Positions 16,994 to 26,229 of a stretch of DNA of 64,000 bases are shown here, piece after piece; positions within the stretch are counted from its first letter, which is position 1, and every line of letters starts with the position of its first letter. A program made the translations under genes and the position numbers. The notes under the pieces are model-generated. The model searched no databases. It was not told where the DNA came from and worked only from the letters and a program-made list of their open reading frames with translations. Where the stretch lies: assembly GCF_008180195.1 (NCBI RefSeq), contig NZ_VTAV01000002.1, forward strand, positions 310,001 to 374,000. Direction: 5' to 3'. Origin of the DNA: Sphingobacterium phlebotomi (GTDB taxonomy: Bacteria > Bacteroidota > Bacteroidia > Sphingobacteriales > Sphingobacteriaceae).

Positions 16994-18220
16994 TTACTCT
17001 AACTGATGTATTCTTGTTTTCTGCAATTTTTTGGAATATCCTCGATCGGATTTTTCGCCATGACCGATTGTGTTATCACTGAGGACCACCTGTATAACTG
17101 GCAGGGTTTGTAATGATGTAGCCGGTTCTGTTTCCTCTTCCCGTAAGTCCATATCTCTCAGATCGTCCAGGGAAATACCTGTACGCTTCAGAAATGCCCC
17201 TGCACCATATCCCTTTCCGAGGTCGCTACCTTTGTAGACAGTACGTGTAGCATTATCTATATAGGTTACTCCATATATATCTCCGGCTTCGTTACCATAT
17301 AGGAAAATTCGGATTCCCTGTTCCACCAGTTCCCTCTGTAGTCCCCTGATGTCATTTTCATTTTTCATTGCTTTATCGATCAGGTGTTTCAGACGCTGTC
17401 CATAAGGTTTCCGCTGCATTTTATGACGACTATATTTTTTCTCTAAGTTTTTAAGCGTGGGTGATGAATATATGGAACTTGCTTTGATGGGCACGCCCAC
17501 TTTTTCGCCATAACCGCCTAACAGGTGATAAGTAAGACCGCCTTTTTTATATAGGTTGCTGCCTGGGTTTCCACGGTTGGCTATTACGTTAAATTGGTTA
17601 AGCACCGTCTGAAACTCGGAAAATGATGTAAATTTATAGCTATCGGCAACCTCTCTAACTGTCCTGGAAATCGCTGATTTCGTCTCCTGTTTACCATATA
17701 CGATACGTTCGAGATCGATCGGCTTTAGCATATAGGCCATCTCTTTTTTCTGTTCTTCGGCTTTGACAAGATCATAGCGTTCTTCTATCGACTTACGTAT
17801 TTTCTCCGAACGGTATTTCCCAATATTATGTGTCTCGATCCGCTCACCTCCTTCAGCAATATTCACCGTTGCGATGTGTATATGGGGATGTGAGGCATCA
17901 TAATGACGATAAACAAGGAAGGGCTGGTTTCCAAAGCCTATACCGTCCATATAGTCCATAGCAATCTGACGCAGTTTCTCATCATCTAGCTCATCACGAT
18001 TTGAAAAATTAAGCGAAATATGCAGGGCGTTTGTCTTTGTACGTTCATTCTGCCGCGTCAGTATTTCAAAACGTTCAAGCTTATTTTTGAACGACAGTTC
18101 CTCAGGACTACGAGGGAAGCCCGCAGCCATCAGCACTGACGCCTCAGCATTTTCTATTTTCCTTTCGTTGTAGACAAGTATCCCTCTTATACTTTTTCCA
18201 CTCACTACTCTGGCAACCAT
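16994..18220 (-). CDS. Relaxase/mobilisation nuclease (MobB-like)
   Basis: A 408-aa MobA/VirD2-type relaxase that nicks oriT and stays covalently attached to the 5' end. The N-terminal domain has ILVYNERK with a candidate catalytic Tyr, an HISLNF strand and the metal-binding histidines HPHIHI at about 111-116. A second half carries a linker and possible DNA-binding helices. It overlaps the upstream ribbon-helix-helix gene by 16 nt, showing translational coupling of relaxosome components. The frame is intact, unlike the coupling protein. Confidence 0.92.
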   Translation of the reverse strand: MVARVVSGKSIRGILVYNERKIENAEASVLMAAGFPRSPEELSFKNKLERFEILTRQNERTKTNALHISLNFSNRDELDDEKLRQIAMDYMDGIGFGNQPFLVYRHYDASHPHIHIATVNIAEGGERIETHNIGKYRSEKIRKSIEERYDLVKAEEQKKEMAYMLKPIDLERIVYGKQETKSAISRTVREVADSYKFTSFSEFQTVLNQFNVIANRGNPGSNLYKKGGLTYHLLGGYGEKVGVPIKASSIYSSPTLKNLEKKYSRHKMQRKPYGQRLKHLIDKAMKNENDIRGLQRELVEQGIRIFLYGNEAGDIYGVTYIDNATRTVYKGSDLGKGYGAGAFLKRTGISLDDLRDMDLREEETEPATSLQTLPVIQVVLSDNTIGHGEKSDRGYSKKLQKTRIHQLE

Positions 18221-18696
18221 CTGTAAGAAATATTTGTAATGATCTTAATCAGTTCTTCCACTTTCTCTCCTGTTTTTCTGTAAAGTTCCTGTACTTCCAA
18301 AGCCTGCAGCAATCGTTTCTCGGGATGCTTTTCAGCGTTAAACCGATTAGTAACCTGGTTTATATTGACACCGATCCGATGAAGCTCCGTGTGTATTGCC
18401 GAAAGCTTTTCCATAACGGTATCAAGGGAATCATCATGTGAAACGACCGTTACTTTTCCTTTAAACAACATCGCTCTTAGCAGTGCACTCAAGCTTCTAT
18501 GCCGGCTCTTTTCCAATAACTTTACAAGTGTTTTCCACTCCGGGCCGGTAAGTCGGAACGTGATACGCTTCATATAATTATTTAAGTATTCGCTTTCTTC
18601 CATCACACTTATCCATTCGCTTAAAATCCGACTCCGGAGGATTTTCCCCTCCGCCCTTGAAAGCGGAGGCAAGATGGGGTTGGCCGTGTCGGACAA
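18205..18696 (-). CDS. Relaxosome accessory protein (MobA-like, ribbon-helix-helix)
   Basis: A 163-aa protein with a ribbon-helix-helix type segment (KRITFRLTGPEWKTLVKLLEKS) and a C-terminal helical part with LHRIGVNINQVTNRFN, the signature of MobC/MobA accessory proteins that open oriT for the relaxase. In-frame ATGs at 18603 and 18573 are alternative starts, since the first 30 residues look poorly conserved in style. The stop overlaps the relaxase start. The candidate oriT lies directly upstream. Confidence 0.85.
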   Translation of the reverse strand: MSDTANPILPPLSRAEGKILRSRILSEWISVMEESEYLNNYMKRITFRLTGPEWKTLVKLLEKSRHRSLSALLRAMLFKGKVTVVSHDDSLDTVMEKLSAIHTELHRIGVNINQVTNRFNAEKHPEKRLLQALEVQELYRKTGEKVEELIKIITNISYRWLPE

Positions 18697-18764
18697 ACCT
18701 ACATCTTGCTGATGCCGAAAAAGGCATCGTGTACATGCTGTGAAGTCTAATTTATCGCTTCACA
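18669..18764. other. Candidate oriT: cluster of inverted repeats
   Basis: Three dyads occur in 96 bp: GCAAGATG/CATCTTGC (18669-18676, 18702-18709); a hairpin GATGCC-gaaaaa-GGCATC (18711-18728); and TGTGAAG/CTTCACA (18739-18745, 18758-18764). The cluster is just upstream of the accessory protein and relaxase, the usual site of oriT. The first dyad overlaps the accessory gene's 5' end if its long start is used. The nic site is not identified. Confidence 0.5.
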
Positions 18765-18779
18765 ATAACCGTCTTATAT

Positions 18780-19790
18780 TCAAATCTTTCTGAATTTATT
18801 TTTTAAACTAGCACGTTTTTTTTTCTGCGGATCACTGTTCATTAGCTTGTTTGTTTGCTTTGTATCCGAAAGAAAACTTAGTAGTTCGGCAACTTTCTCC
18901 GCCTTTACACCCAGTTCATCGTATTCGCCTACCTTAAATATTCTCTTATATTGATCGAGCGGTTCCAGAACCTTATTGGGGAACTCTAGAGATTCTTTGT
19001 TGTCTCTGTCTAGAGACACATCAAGATATATACCTGGCGTTTTGATATCTCTGTCCCCATGGGGATGCCTATATGATTTAAGTGTAGCTTTGTCAAAAGA
19101 ATAATATCCGATTATTCTTGCGTCAGTTATAACATCTTGTAGTTCTGCTTCATAAGCCACATTAATGTCTAATTGATTAAAATCAATTTCCAAAAGCTTA
19201 CCCAAAGTGATATTAGGATCGGGATGTATATAAACCTCCGAGAATGGCTCGGGGTAAAATTCCAATCGGTGGGGGAACGCTGTCTTGAAGAAGTTCTTGG
19301 TAATGATCGCTGCGTAATATTGATTCTTTTTTCTTTCTTGTTCTTGTTTCTCAAGCATCTTCTGATGGGCAAGAATATCATGATATGATGTACTATTACT
19401 GTCGGGATAAGAGGTCTGGACAAATGCATTTCGTTTATCGTAACCTTTATATCCAGCAAAACTAAGTTCTGATTTTTTCTCAAAATCTGTTATCCCTTTA
19501 GGAAAATGATAATATAATCCAGGCGTTCGTTCAGCAAATCCATTCTGCTCGAGACGACTCTCCATTTCAACGCTACCGTCTTTTATTGATAAAAGTTTCA
19601 TCTCTACGATCGACAAATTTTTAGCAAGCCGGTCAAACAAAGTATCATCTCTATCGAAAATTTCACCGAAAGTCATCATCCGTTCTACAGCAATTTTGAA
19701 ATCGCTGAAATACATTTTTATTCCGGATGGTTTAACGGAGGGTCTATCAAATTTGACATCAATGCAATATTTCCAATCTACTGTTTCCAT
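18780..19790 (-). CDS. Hypothetical protein, last gene of the paralogue array
   Basis: A 336-aa soluble protein without recognised domain. It opens METVDWKYCIDVKFD and contains aromatic-rich stretches (PGLYYHFPKGITDFEKK), a charged helix (HQKMLEKQEQERKKN) and a basic end (KKKRASLKNKFRKI). The body does not align with the 529-aa family by eye, though the VDW near the start and the basic tail echo it. It starts 20 nt after the 528-aa gene, so it is in the same operon. Confidence 0.6.
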   Translation of the reverse strand: METVDWKYCIDVKFDRPSVKPSGIKMYFSDFKIAVERMMTFGEIFDRDDTLFDRLAKNLSIVEMKLLSIKDGSVEMESRLEQNGFAERTPGLYYHFPKGITDFEKKSELSFAGYKGYDKRNAFVQTSYPDSNSTSYHDILAHQKMLEKQEQERKKNQYYAAIITKNFFKTAFPHRLEFYPEPFSEVYIHPDPNITLGKLLEIDFNQLDINVAYEAELQDVITDARIIGYYSFDKATLKSYRHPHGDRDIKTPGIYLDVSLDRDNKESLEFPNKVLEPLDQYKRIFKVGEYDELGVKAEKVAELLSFLSDTKQTNKLMNSDPQKKKRASLKNKFRKI

Positions 19791-19809
19791 TTTGGATTAA
19801 TTTGAAGTT

Positions 19810-21396
19810 TTATAGATTCTTTCCTTTTCTTTTATTAGTACCGGTCACCTTCCGCTGAGCTATAAACCGTTTTTCTTCTATGTCAACCGGTTTCCAGTCT
19901 GGATCAAGTCTGAAATTAAATGGGATAGATTTGCCCTGCTTATTGTATAGGTACAATCTATCAGCGTCGGTAGATAATTCTACACCAACCAACGTTCCGT
20001 AAGTGGACACCGCGTAGACTCGTTTTCCGTTCTTTAGACCGGTAGCTATTTTACCTTTCTCATAATGGTTTACGGGAAGCGTGTGGACCATAGCATCCAG
20101 ATCCTTCTCAGAGATTCCGGCAATGGATACTATATTACCAGTTCCCGTCACTTTGTAATTAACTTTTAGCCAGATATCATCTGGACTGTTCCATTCTTGG
20201 GAGGCGGCAAGTACCGGTCTGCCTGACATCATTTGAATTGCCTGTGGCACAAGTATATGAACTGGAAACTGTGTTGTCTTTTTAGGCAGGCTAGCCAGCC
20301 AATCCCAGGCTTCATCACTGATAGTACTGTCGAAAAAAGGTGCTCCGAGGAAATGCCTCACCCGAAGTTGATCGGCAACAATTTTACCTTCCGGATCAAG
20401 GGCCAAGCGAAAAAGTTCCTCCTCAAGCTGTTCTACTTCGGTATCGAATTCCAGCTCGCCCTTTTCTTCGGAACGCGATACCAAATCCGGATCATTCCTC
20501 CAATCGATAGATGCAAGCTTTTTATCCAGCTTATCTGAATCTACACCGTTAAAGATACCATGTGCAATGGGAGGAAAGGCTGTTGCTTCGATGGTGTAAT
20601 CATGCAGGTGATACCAGCCGTCAGTCTTTTTCAAAGGGATGGTGAGTAAAATGTGAAAGTCTTCCGCGTTGAAATCCATCTTAAGCTCTGCATTATCCGG
20701 AGCAGCTCTCAGTTTCCCATAGAGAATATAGGGCAAATTTTCTGCGAGCTTGTCCGGTATCTCCAGTTCCATGAGCATATTTTCCAAAGAGTCGATCCTC
20801 TCGGACATCATCAGGAATGCTTGCTCCGCCGTCAATGTGGGATAAGTTCCCAATCGATAATCCATACTTCGCTCGTACGCTTCTTTACCAAATTCAAGGT
20901 TTCCTGCTAATAAATTAAACATGTCTTCCGGCCAGTATTTGTACATGATTAATAAGGCGATCTCCCTGTCCTGCACCTCTCCATTGAGTATACTTGCAAG
21001 CCCTGAATAGATGCTTGATATCTTGGCACCGATATCTGTTGTATCTAGCCCAAGCTTTACTTTTCGCCAGTAGGTTTCCCATTCTACCGAGGCCATTTTA
21101 TCTTCAAGTTTGGGGATATCTACCTCTTTGGCCATCTGTCGGTCTATAACAATTGGCCTGCGGTACTTAGCGTGGATATTTGTCAACTCATAGTTCTTTT
21201 GGTCCTCCTTGAGTTCAAAAGTGAGTTTGAAAAACATGCGTTCCTCCCCAAAATCCCTTTGAACGTTGACGGAGAACAGGGGGAGCCCCAACGCTGCATA
21301 CACCGCAATATCCTGCTCGGCTGTACCTCCTAAAAATCCGCGGCTATCAAGACCAGCCATCAACTGCTTTAACTGCTTCTCGTCCATAATAAACAT
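19810..21396 (-). CDS. Large hypothetical protein, paralogue A of the ~529-aa family
   Basis: A 528-aa soluble, acidic protein. Two copies of a module ending in a V/I-[ED]-W motif are visible: PIVIDRQMAKEVDIPKLEDKM followed by EW, and PIAHGIFNGVDSDKLDKKL followed by DW. The third part has IQMMSGRPVLAA...DIWLKVNYKV, reminiscent of the GRxV...W pattern of DUF3945, and LDAMVHTLPV, then FNFRLDPDWKPV before a Lys-rich tail NKRKGKNL. No catalytic motif is apparent. Start may be 21396 or the Met three codons later. Closest neighbours are paralogues B and C upstream. Confidence 0.65.
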   Translation of the reverse strand: MFIMDEKQLKQLMAGLDSRGFLGGTAEQDIAVYAALGLPLFSVNVQRDFGEERMFFKLTFELKEDQKNYELTNIHAKYRRPIVIDRQMAKEVDIPKLEDKMASVEWETYWRKVKLGLDTTDIGAKISSIYSGLASILNGEVQDREIALLIMYKYWPEDMFNLLAGNLEFGKEAYERSMDYRLGTYPTLTAEQAFLMMSERIDSLENMLMELEIPDKLAENLPYILYGKLRAAPDNAELKMDFNAEDFHILLTIPLKKTDGWYHLHDYTIEATAFPPIAHGIFNGVDSDKLDKKLASIDWRNDPDLVSRSEEKGELEFDTEVEQLEEELFRLALDPEGKIVADQLRVRHFLGAPFFDSTISDEAWDWLASLPKKTTQFPVHILVPQAIQMMSGRPVLAASQEWNSPDDIWLKVNYKVTGTGNIVSIAGISEKDLDAMVHTLPVNHYEKGKIATGLKNGKRVYAVSTYGTLVGVELSTDADRLYLYNKQGKSIPFNFRLDPDWKPVDIEEKRFIAQRKVTGTNKRKGKNL

Positions 21397-21399
21397 TAT

Positions 21400-21493
21400 T
21401 AGATCTGCCTATTCTACCTTTCGGTTTGTTCTTTTGTGGTTTTCGTTTTTCGGCTGACGAAATTAATTCTTCAAACTTTTCTCTATCTGCCAA
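21400..21493 (-). pseudogene. Relic of a 529-aa family member (head joined to tail)
   Basis: Reading from TTG at 21493 gives LADREKFEELISS, nearly identical at DNA level to the start of paralogue B (MAEREKVEELISY), but followed at once by a basic segment EKRKPQKNKPKGRIGR that looks like the family's C-terminal tail. The ATG has become TTG and some 500 codons are missing. It is best read as an internal-deletion remnant of a further gene copy. Confidence 0.6.
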
Positions 21494-21514
21494 GACATTT
21501 AATTTGTTTCGATG

Positions 21515-23104
21515 TTACATTTTTCTTCCCCTGCCAAGTACAACTTTCTTCTCTACAGATTGTTCGCTTATAGGCTTTTGAGAATCCCAATCCGGCGCCA
21601 GCGAGAAATTGATTGGAATGCTCTTGCCATTTTCTGTATGTACATCTATTTTTTTTGCTCTTGGATTGGCAGATACAACGACGGATTGAATCTCGTCCAT
21701 GCTCTCTATAGGCACTGTTACGCAGTCTCCGCGCATAACTCCTTCCACAGTTTTATCAATTTCCATTTGTCCATCCAATGGAAGCATTTTTAACATGGTT
21801 TCTAATTTCGATTTGGTTAGTCCCTTTACCAGCGATATCTGACGCACTCCTTTTTCTGTAACCTTCCGCGAATCCAACATAAACCATCCCTCACACCCTA
21901 CATCGAAAGATTTTAATGCCGTCGTATGCACAGGGCTACCCGTCAATAGATTGATAATGGCGCGGATGTCCTCATCTATCTTGAAAGGAAGCTGATAGCG
22001 TGTCCACTCTTCCATTTTCCATGTCTCATCTGTTATGAATACTTCCATAAACGTTTGCGACCAATACCTGATCTGGAGATAATCAGCCCAGTGTGTCGCC
22101 CCATACGCTCTCAAACGATCGATATCATCCTTTATGTCTTGTATATAGGTGGTAAGTTCCCAGTTTTCACTTAGATGCATGGTGCACTCATACTTATCCT
22201 CCCAGTCGACGTCTTTCATTTTCGATTCAAGTTCGTAGGTAGAGATACCGTCGTAAATATTATAGCTTACTGTCGGGTAGCGGATAAATTCCACGTGGTT
22301 TGTATTTGCATTGAAACCTTCTTCCAGTTTTGATACAGGAATACGGCAACTAATGATGCCACTCTTTATCTTAATCATACAGGTCAGTTCAAATCCATCA
22401 TCGTCTTTTGATAGATGGGGCATGAGCAGTTTTTTCAGGTCAACATCAAAATATTGCTCTAATCCTGTACGAGCAAGCTGACGGTATAGGTCATCGAACG
22501 TTCCTGAAACCATATTTAGGGCAAGGGTCGCATTAGCGATGCCGTTTTCGGTCATCTCGAAATCCAATGTCCTCCCATATTCCTTTTGGAGTTCAATGCA
22601 CTCATCTTGCCAAAATTCTTCGCTCCAATATTTGAACATGAGTTTCTTAGAGATTTCTTGCCCTATATAATCCGACTGATTTCCCAGTTGGAAGACCATT
22701 TTTTGCATTTCACGCATATCTCCAACGTTAAGCTGGCAGCCATTAGGCAACGTTCCAGTCTGTTGTGTTGAAGGGTTTGAAAAGTATTCCCGCCAATCAA
22801 CGACTTTCATCTTCTCCTCCAATAACTCTGTATCGATACCGCTGAACATACCATGCTCAATCACCAACGGGTCACGGTATATCGCTTTATAGCTAGCCAA
22901 TCTATACGCATCAAACATTTTTTCGTATGTGAAACGCAGATTATACTGTATTGCTTCATCACCTAGAGTCACTCGGTGGCGAACAGTGAATACGGGCAAT
23001 TTTTTTTTATACTCCTGCCTTATATTCGCCTCGAACATTGCCCCTTCAAATCCAAGCGAACTGAGGTAGGAAATCAATTCTTCAACCTTTTCTCTTTCTG
23101 CCAT
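21515..23104 (-). CDS. Large hypothetical protein, paralogue B of the ~529-aa family
   Basis: A 529-aa soluble protein with the same plan as A and C: N-terminal VEELISYLSSLGFEGAMFE; module 1 with RDPLVIEHGMFSGIDTELLE and VDWREYF; module 2 with YPTVSYNIYDGISTYELESKM and VDWEDKY; a repeated KYWSEEFW / IRYWSQTF element; then IINLLTGSPVHT...GWFMLDSRKV and LETMLKMLPLDG; and INFSLAPDWDS with tail LGRGRKM. Internal duplication is evident. Function unknown. It stands between C and the relic, in one operon. Confidence 0.68.
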   Translation of the reverse strand: MAEREKVEELISYLSSLGFEGAMFEANIRQEYKKKLPVFTVRHRVTLGDEAIQYNLRFTYEKMFDAYRLASYKAIYRDPLVIEHGMFSGIDTELLEEKMKVVDWREYFSNPSTQQTGTLPNGCQLNVGDMREMQKMVFQLGNQSDYIGQEISKKLMFKYWSEEFWQDECIELQKEYGRTLDFEMTENGIANATLALNMVSGTFDDLYRQLARTGLEQYFDVDLKKLLMPHLSKDDDGFELTCMIKIKSGIISCRIPVSKLEEGFNANTNHVEFIRYPTVSYNIYDGISTYELESKMKDVDWEDKYECTMHLSENWELTTYIQDIKDDIDRLRAYGATHWADYLQIRYWSQTFMEVFITDETWKMEEWTRYQLPFKIDEDIRAIINLLTGSPVHTTALKSFDVGCEGWFMLDSRKVTEKGVRQISLVKGLTKSKLETMLKMLPLDGQMEIDKTVEGVMRGDCVTVPIESMDEIQSVVVSANPRAKKIDVHTENGKSIPINFSLAPDWDSQKPISEQSVEKKVVLGRGRKM

Positions 23105-23110
23105 GTTGAT

Positions 23111-24700
23111 TTATTTTTTATATCCCTTTCCCTTCATTACAGATTTCGTTAGTCGCTTCGCCTGGTCTTTCCTTTTGGTATTCCCCTCTATATGCTCTGG
23201 AAGCCAGTTTGGGTCAAACTTAAAGTTGAACGGAATATGTTCCATATCGGCCGTATATACTTCCAATGCCGTAGCATCGGAGACCATACCTATAACGATA
23301 TGTTTACCATCGAGCAACTCCACCTTCTGAACGTTTCCTTTCATGATTGATTGACGGATAGAGTAATCATTTGCTGAACGAAGAGGCAGCATATCCAGCC
23401 GATCCTGTATCTCTCCTTCGGTCATTCCTTTGACCTTTTGGATATGCAGTTCGTTAAGGTCTTCTTCATTGCCACTTTTTAAAAGCAGCCAGGTATCCAT
23501 GCTCTCTTGTTTTTCTTCCTTGACGGTTCTTCCGCACATCATATTATAGATCGCTCTTGTATCTAAGTTAAGATCTAACGGGAAGCGTGCGGAGACCCTT
23601 GGCAAATTAGCTTCCAAAGCATTTATATCCCCTGGTATGAATTCGTAAAGCTCATTGGTTTGGCTAATATATTTCATATCGATATATGTGGCAGCCTCCA
23701 CATTCCCGCTATCGCAAAGCTTGCGCATTTTTGATAGAATATCCTCAATGGGGGGACGTATAACGGCGTCGCCATGCTCACCTGCTGTAAAAAGGGCGTC
23801 AGGATCTGCCCAGTTTATTCTTTTGGCATCTTCCTCTAGAATCTGTGTATCCACTTCATTATATATACCATGGGAAAACTCGGGATACCGAGTGAATGTT
23901 GCTACTAATGGTTCGGGTGTAAAAGGCCCGTCAAATCCTATTAGCCTAACATCATAATCAATTATTCCTTCTTGCCGCGGCGTAGAACAGGTAATGTCAA
24001 ATATGCGGGAGCCAGTGGAAAGACAGTGTTCGAGATAGTTTTTTAGATCAATTCCCGGCAAGCGTTCTAATCCATAAGCTCTAAGCTGGTCAAGGAGTTC
24101 GTATAGATGTCCTGAAACGGTATGATACGCAAGGCTAGCATTAGGTATACCGAATTCATTTGAGATAAACTGCTGGTCGGTCTCATATACCTCCGCCAGC
24201 TCCTGCACTTCATAATCCCAGAATTTCCCTGGCCAGTATTTATAAATTAACTGATTCCTAATTTCAAGGCCATCAAAAAGATAATCTTCGGTCAATCTAG
24301 ATAGATTTTCCATAAGTAAAGGGTATGTATTACTGAGAAGGTGATCAAATTCCTCCCGGTTGACGACATGAAGGGAAAGATCTTCCCAATCAATCTCCCG
24401 CATACGCTGTTCAAGTTTGTTGGTGTCAATTCCATTGATAACTTTATGTTCTATTATTATAGGATCCCGGTGTACTGCCGTATAATTATCAAGCTTATAG
24501 GCATGGAATTGCGTGTCTAGGAGAAAATAGAAGTAATAGCTCATCTGTTCTTCGCCGAATCGCATGCGATGGGATACAGAAAAAGAGGTGGGATACTGTT
24601 TACAAGCATCTCTTATATCTCGTTCCAGCTTTTCACCTTCGAATCCCAAAGATTTGAGATAGGTAATAAGTAATTCTATTTTGTTTTCATTCTCTTCCAT
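23111..24700 (-). CDS. Large hypothetical protein, paralogue C of the ~529-aa family
   Basis: A 529-aa paralogue of B starting IELLITYLKSLGFEGEKLE. Module 1 ends RDPIIIEHKVINGIDTNKLE...IDWEDLS, module 2 ends YPEFSHGIYNEVDTQILE...INWADPD. The third part has IYNMMCGRTVKEEK...DTWLLLKSGNE and IQDRLDMLPLRSA, then FNFKFDPNWLPEH and tail MKGKGYKK. Only 6 nt separate it from B and 6 nt from the 196-aa gene upstream, so the array is a single transcript. The relic at 25363 matches its last 35 codons. Confidence 0.68.
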   Translation of the reverse strand: MEENENKIELLITYLKSLGFEGEKLERDIRDACKQYPTSFSVSHRMRFGEEQMSYYFYFLLDTQFHAYKLDNYTAVHRDPIIIEHKVINGIDTNKLEQRMREIDWEDLSLHVVNREEFDHLLSNTYPLLMENLSRLTEDYLFDGLEIRNQLIYKYWPGKFWDYEVQELAEVYETDQQFISNEFGIPNASLAYHTVSGHLYELLDQLRAYGLERLPGIDLKNYLEHCLSTGSRIFDITCSTPRQEGIIDYDVRLIGFDGPFTPEPLVATFTRYPEFSHGIYNEVDTQILEEDAKRINWADPDALFTAGEHGDAVIRPPIEDILSKMRKLCDSGNVEAATYIDMKYISQTNELYEFIPGDINALEANLPRVSARFPLDLNLDTRAIYNMMCGRTVKEEKQESMDTWLLLKSGNEEDLNELHIQKVKGMTEGEIQDRLDMLPLRSANDYSIRQSIMKGNVQKVELLDGKHIVIGMVSDATALEVYTADMEHIPFNFKFDPNWLPEHIEGNTKRKDQAKRLTKSVMKGKGYKK

Positions 24701-24706
24701 ACCACT

Positions 24707-25297
24707 TTATCGTTTTTGCTTCCGAGAAGATTTTTGTTTTTTACATACACATGGTTTTACATACTGATCCTCTTTAAGCCCTGCAGCGATGAATATCGCT
24801 TGAGGAATATTGGTATTCAAAATTTGCTCGTCAACTCTTAGTCTTCCTTTTACGACAGAAAGCGTGTCAATTAGGGCTTTTCTCCCCATCTCGTCTATAA
24901 GAAGACGTTCGATCGGAATATAAAGTTTGATCGATCTCGTTCCGGCATGCGGATTGCTACTAAAGACGATATTATTGTTGAAATACTCTCGTATTTCCTT
25001 TTGATATTTCTTATCAATATAATCCCCAAATAACCTGTCTATGTAAGTCTCGAGGTTCAAACAGGATGCAAGATCGTCTTCCTTTTCAGAGGACATATTT
25101 TTGCAATATTCTTCTGCTTTTTTTATCAGTTTATTGCCATTGGGTTTAGTAGCTTTGTAAACCGTATCACCGTGCCCCGCATTGGATACGGTCCCTGCCA
25201 ACTTGCCGTTGATGTACAGCTGGGCCGTAAAAGCATTGTTCTCTTCACTCAACAGGTCATCTTCTTTTATTCCTTTTAGCTCTATCTTCATATCCAT
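24707..25297 (-). CDS. ~200-aa hypothetical protein, family 2 copy 1
   Basis: A 196-aa soluble protein sharing with two neighbours the pattern LSEENNAFTAQLYINGKLAGTV, a Gly-rich turn (NAGHGDTVYKA), an alpha helix AEEYCKNM, LETYIDRLF and a late ILNTNIPQAIFIAAGL. This S-x-E-x2-F-[TS]-A-x-LYINGK pattern belongs to a scattered family of uncharacterised proteins of plasmids and islands that I know only by appearance. The tail is basic (KSSRKQKR). Starts at 25297 or 25291 are possible. Confidence 0.65.
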   Translation of the reverse strand: MDMKIELKGIKEDDLLSEENNAFTAQLYINGKLAGTVSNAGHGDTVYKATKPNGNKLIKKAEEYCKNMSSEKEDDLASCLNLETYIDRLFGDYIDKKYQKEIREYFNNNIVFSSNPHAGTRSIKLYIPIERLLIDEMGRKALIDTLSVVKGRLRVDEQILNTNIPQAIFIAAGLKEDQYVKPCVCKKQKSSRKQKR

Positions 25298-25362
25298 TCC
25301 CGTTTTCGCCGATCAATCATCCGCTCTGCCCTTTACTTCTCTCATGTCAGGTCTCCATTTCA

Positions 25363-25533
25363 TTATAGACTTTTTCCTTTATTGCGTTTTTTCTTCTTTC
25401 GCTTTGACCGATCTTCTCTTCTGGTTTCCGCTCCTTAGTGCTTTGGGAGCCAGTTTGGATCAAATTCAAAGTTGAACGGAAAACGTACCATTTCAGGAGT
25501 ATATAATTCTTCTATATTATCTCTCTGGGACAT
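25363..25533 (-). pseudogene. Relic C-terminus of a fourth ~529-aa paralogue
   Basis: From ATG 25533 the frame reads EELYTPEMVRFPFNFEFD then PNWLPKH and a TAA at 25435. Beyond that stop, in the same frame, comes GAETRREDRSKRKKKKR and NKGKSL before a second stop at 25363. Paralogue C has VYTADMEHIPFNFKFDPNWLPEH then a similar basic tail, so this is the 3' end of another copy with one nonsense change and everything upstream deleted. Confidence 0.7.
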
Positions 25534-25560
25534 ATTTCACTGCGCCTTTCCAACCCTGTT

Positions 25561-26163
25561 CTACATTTTTTTTCCTATGCTTTTGCTCTGCTTCCTTGCT
25601 TTTGTAGCTAGCTGTAAATCGTTGTCCAAGTACTGATTTTCTCCAAATCCCGCTGCTTTGAATATGTTTGTTGGTATATTATCATTCAATACTTGATCTC
25701 CACTTTCAAGCTGTTCTTTTAAAGTCTCAAGCACGGTTTTAATATACGCTCTACCGCTTTCAGATTTAAGGGTAGCTTCAATGGGCGTCTGGATATTGAC
25801 ATACCGATATCCAACATCCCTATCATTGCCTATAACAATATGATCCTTGAACCTCTTTTGCATTTTCTTTTGGGACTGTTGTTTTACATGACTATTTAGA
25901 AGATTATCAATATAAAACTCAAGGTCCATCTCGTACGTGTGCTCGCCACTTTTTATCGGTGGGAGCGTTTTGCAATAGTCTTCAGCTTTCAATATCTGTT
26001 CCTTGCCTTCAGGAGTGGTCGCATAGTAATCGGTGGGGCAGCCATTTCCTCTGTTATAGGCGATTCCTACGTTTCTCCCGTTGATATATAGATCTGCGCT
26101 AAAACAGCACGTTTCGTCGCTGAGCCGCTCGTTTATCTCTATTTTTTTCAGTTCTATTCTCAT
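25561..26163 (-). CDS. ~200-aa hypothetical protein, family 2 copy 2
   Basis: A 200-aa protein with the family hallmarks LSDETCCFSADLYINGRNVG, NRGNGCPTDYYATTPEGKE, AEDYCKTLPPI, LEFYIDNLLN and QVLNDNIPTNIFKAAGFGENQY, and a basic end KQSKSIGKKM. It is the most canonical copy (the CKTLPP element is intact). No enzyme motif is seen; the fold is probably alpha/beta. It lies downstream of copy 3 and upstream of the relic. Confidence 0.66.
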   Translation of the reverse strand: MRIELKKIEINERLSDETCCFSADLYINGRNVGIAYNRGNGCPTDYYATTPEGKEQILKAEDYCKTLPPIKSGEHTYEMDLEFYIDNLLNSHVKQQSQKKMQKRFKDHIVIGNDRDVGYRYVNIQTPIEATLKSESGRAYIKTVLETLKEQLESGDQVLNDNIPTNIFKAAGFGENQYLDNDLQLATKARKQSKSIGKKM

Positions 26164-26229
26164 GCGCTGCTTTTTGTTTTAATGCATGTTTGAGTTTTGA
26201 ACCAAAAGGAAAATGTGAGGATACCCATG

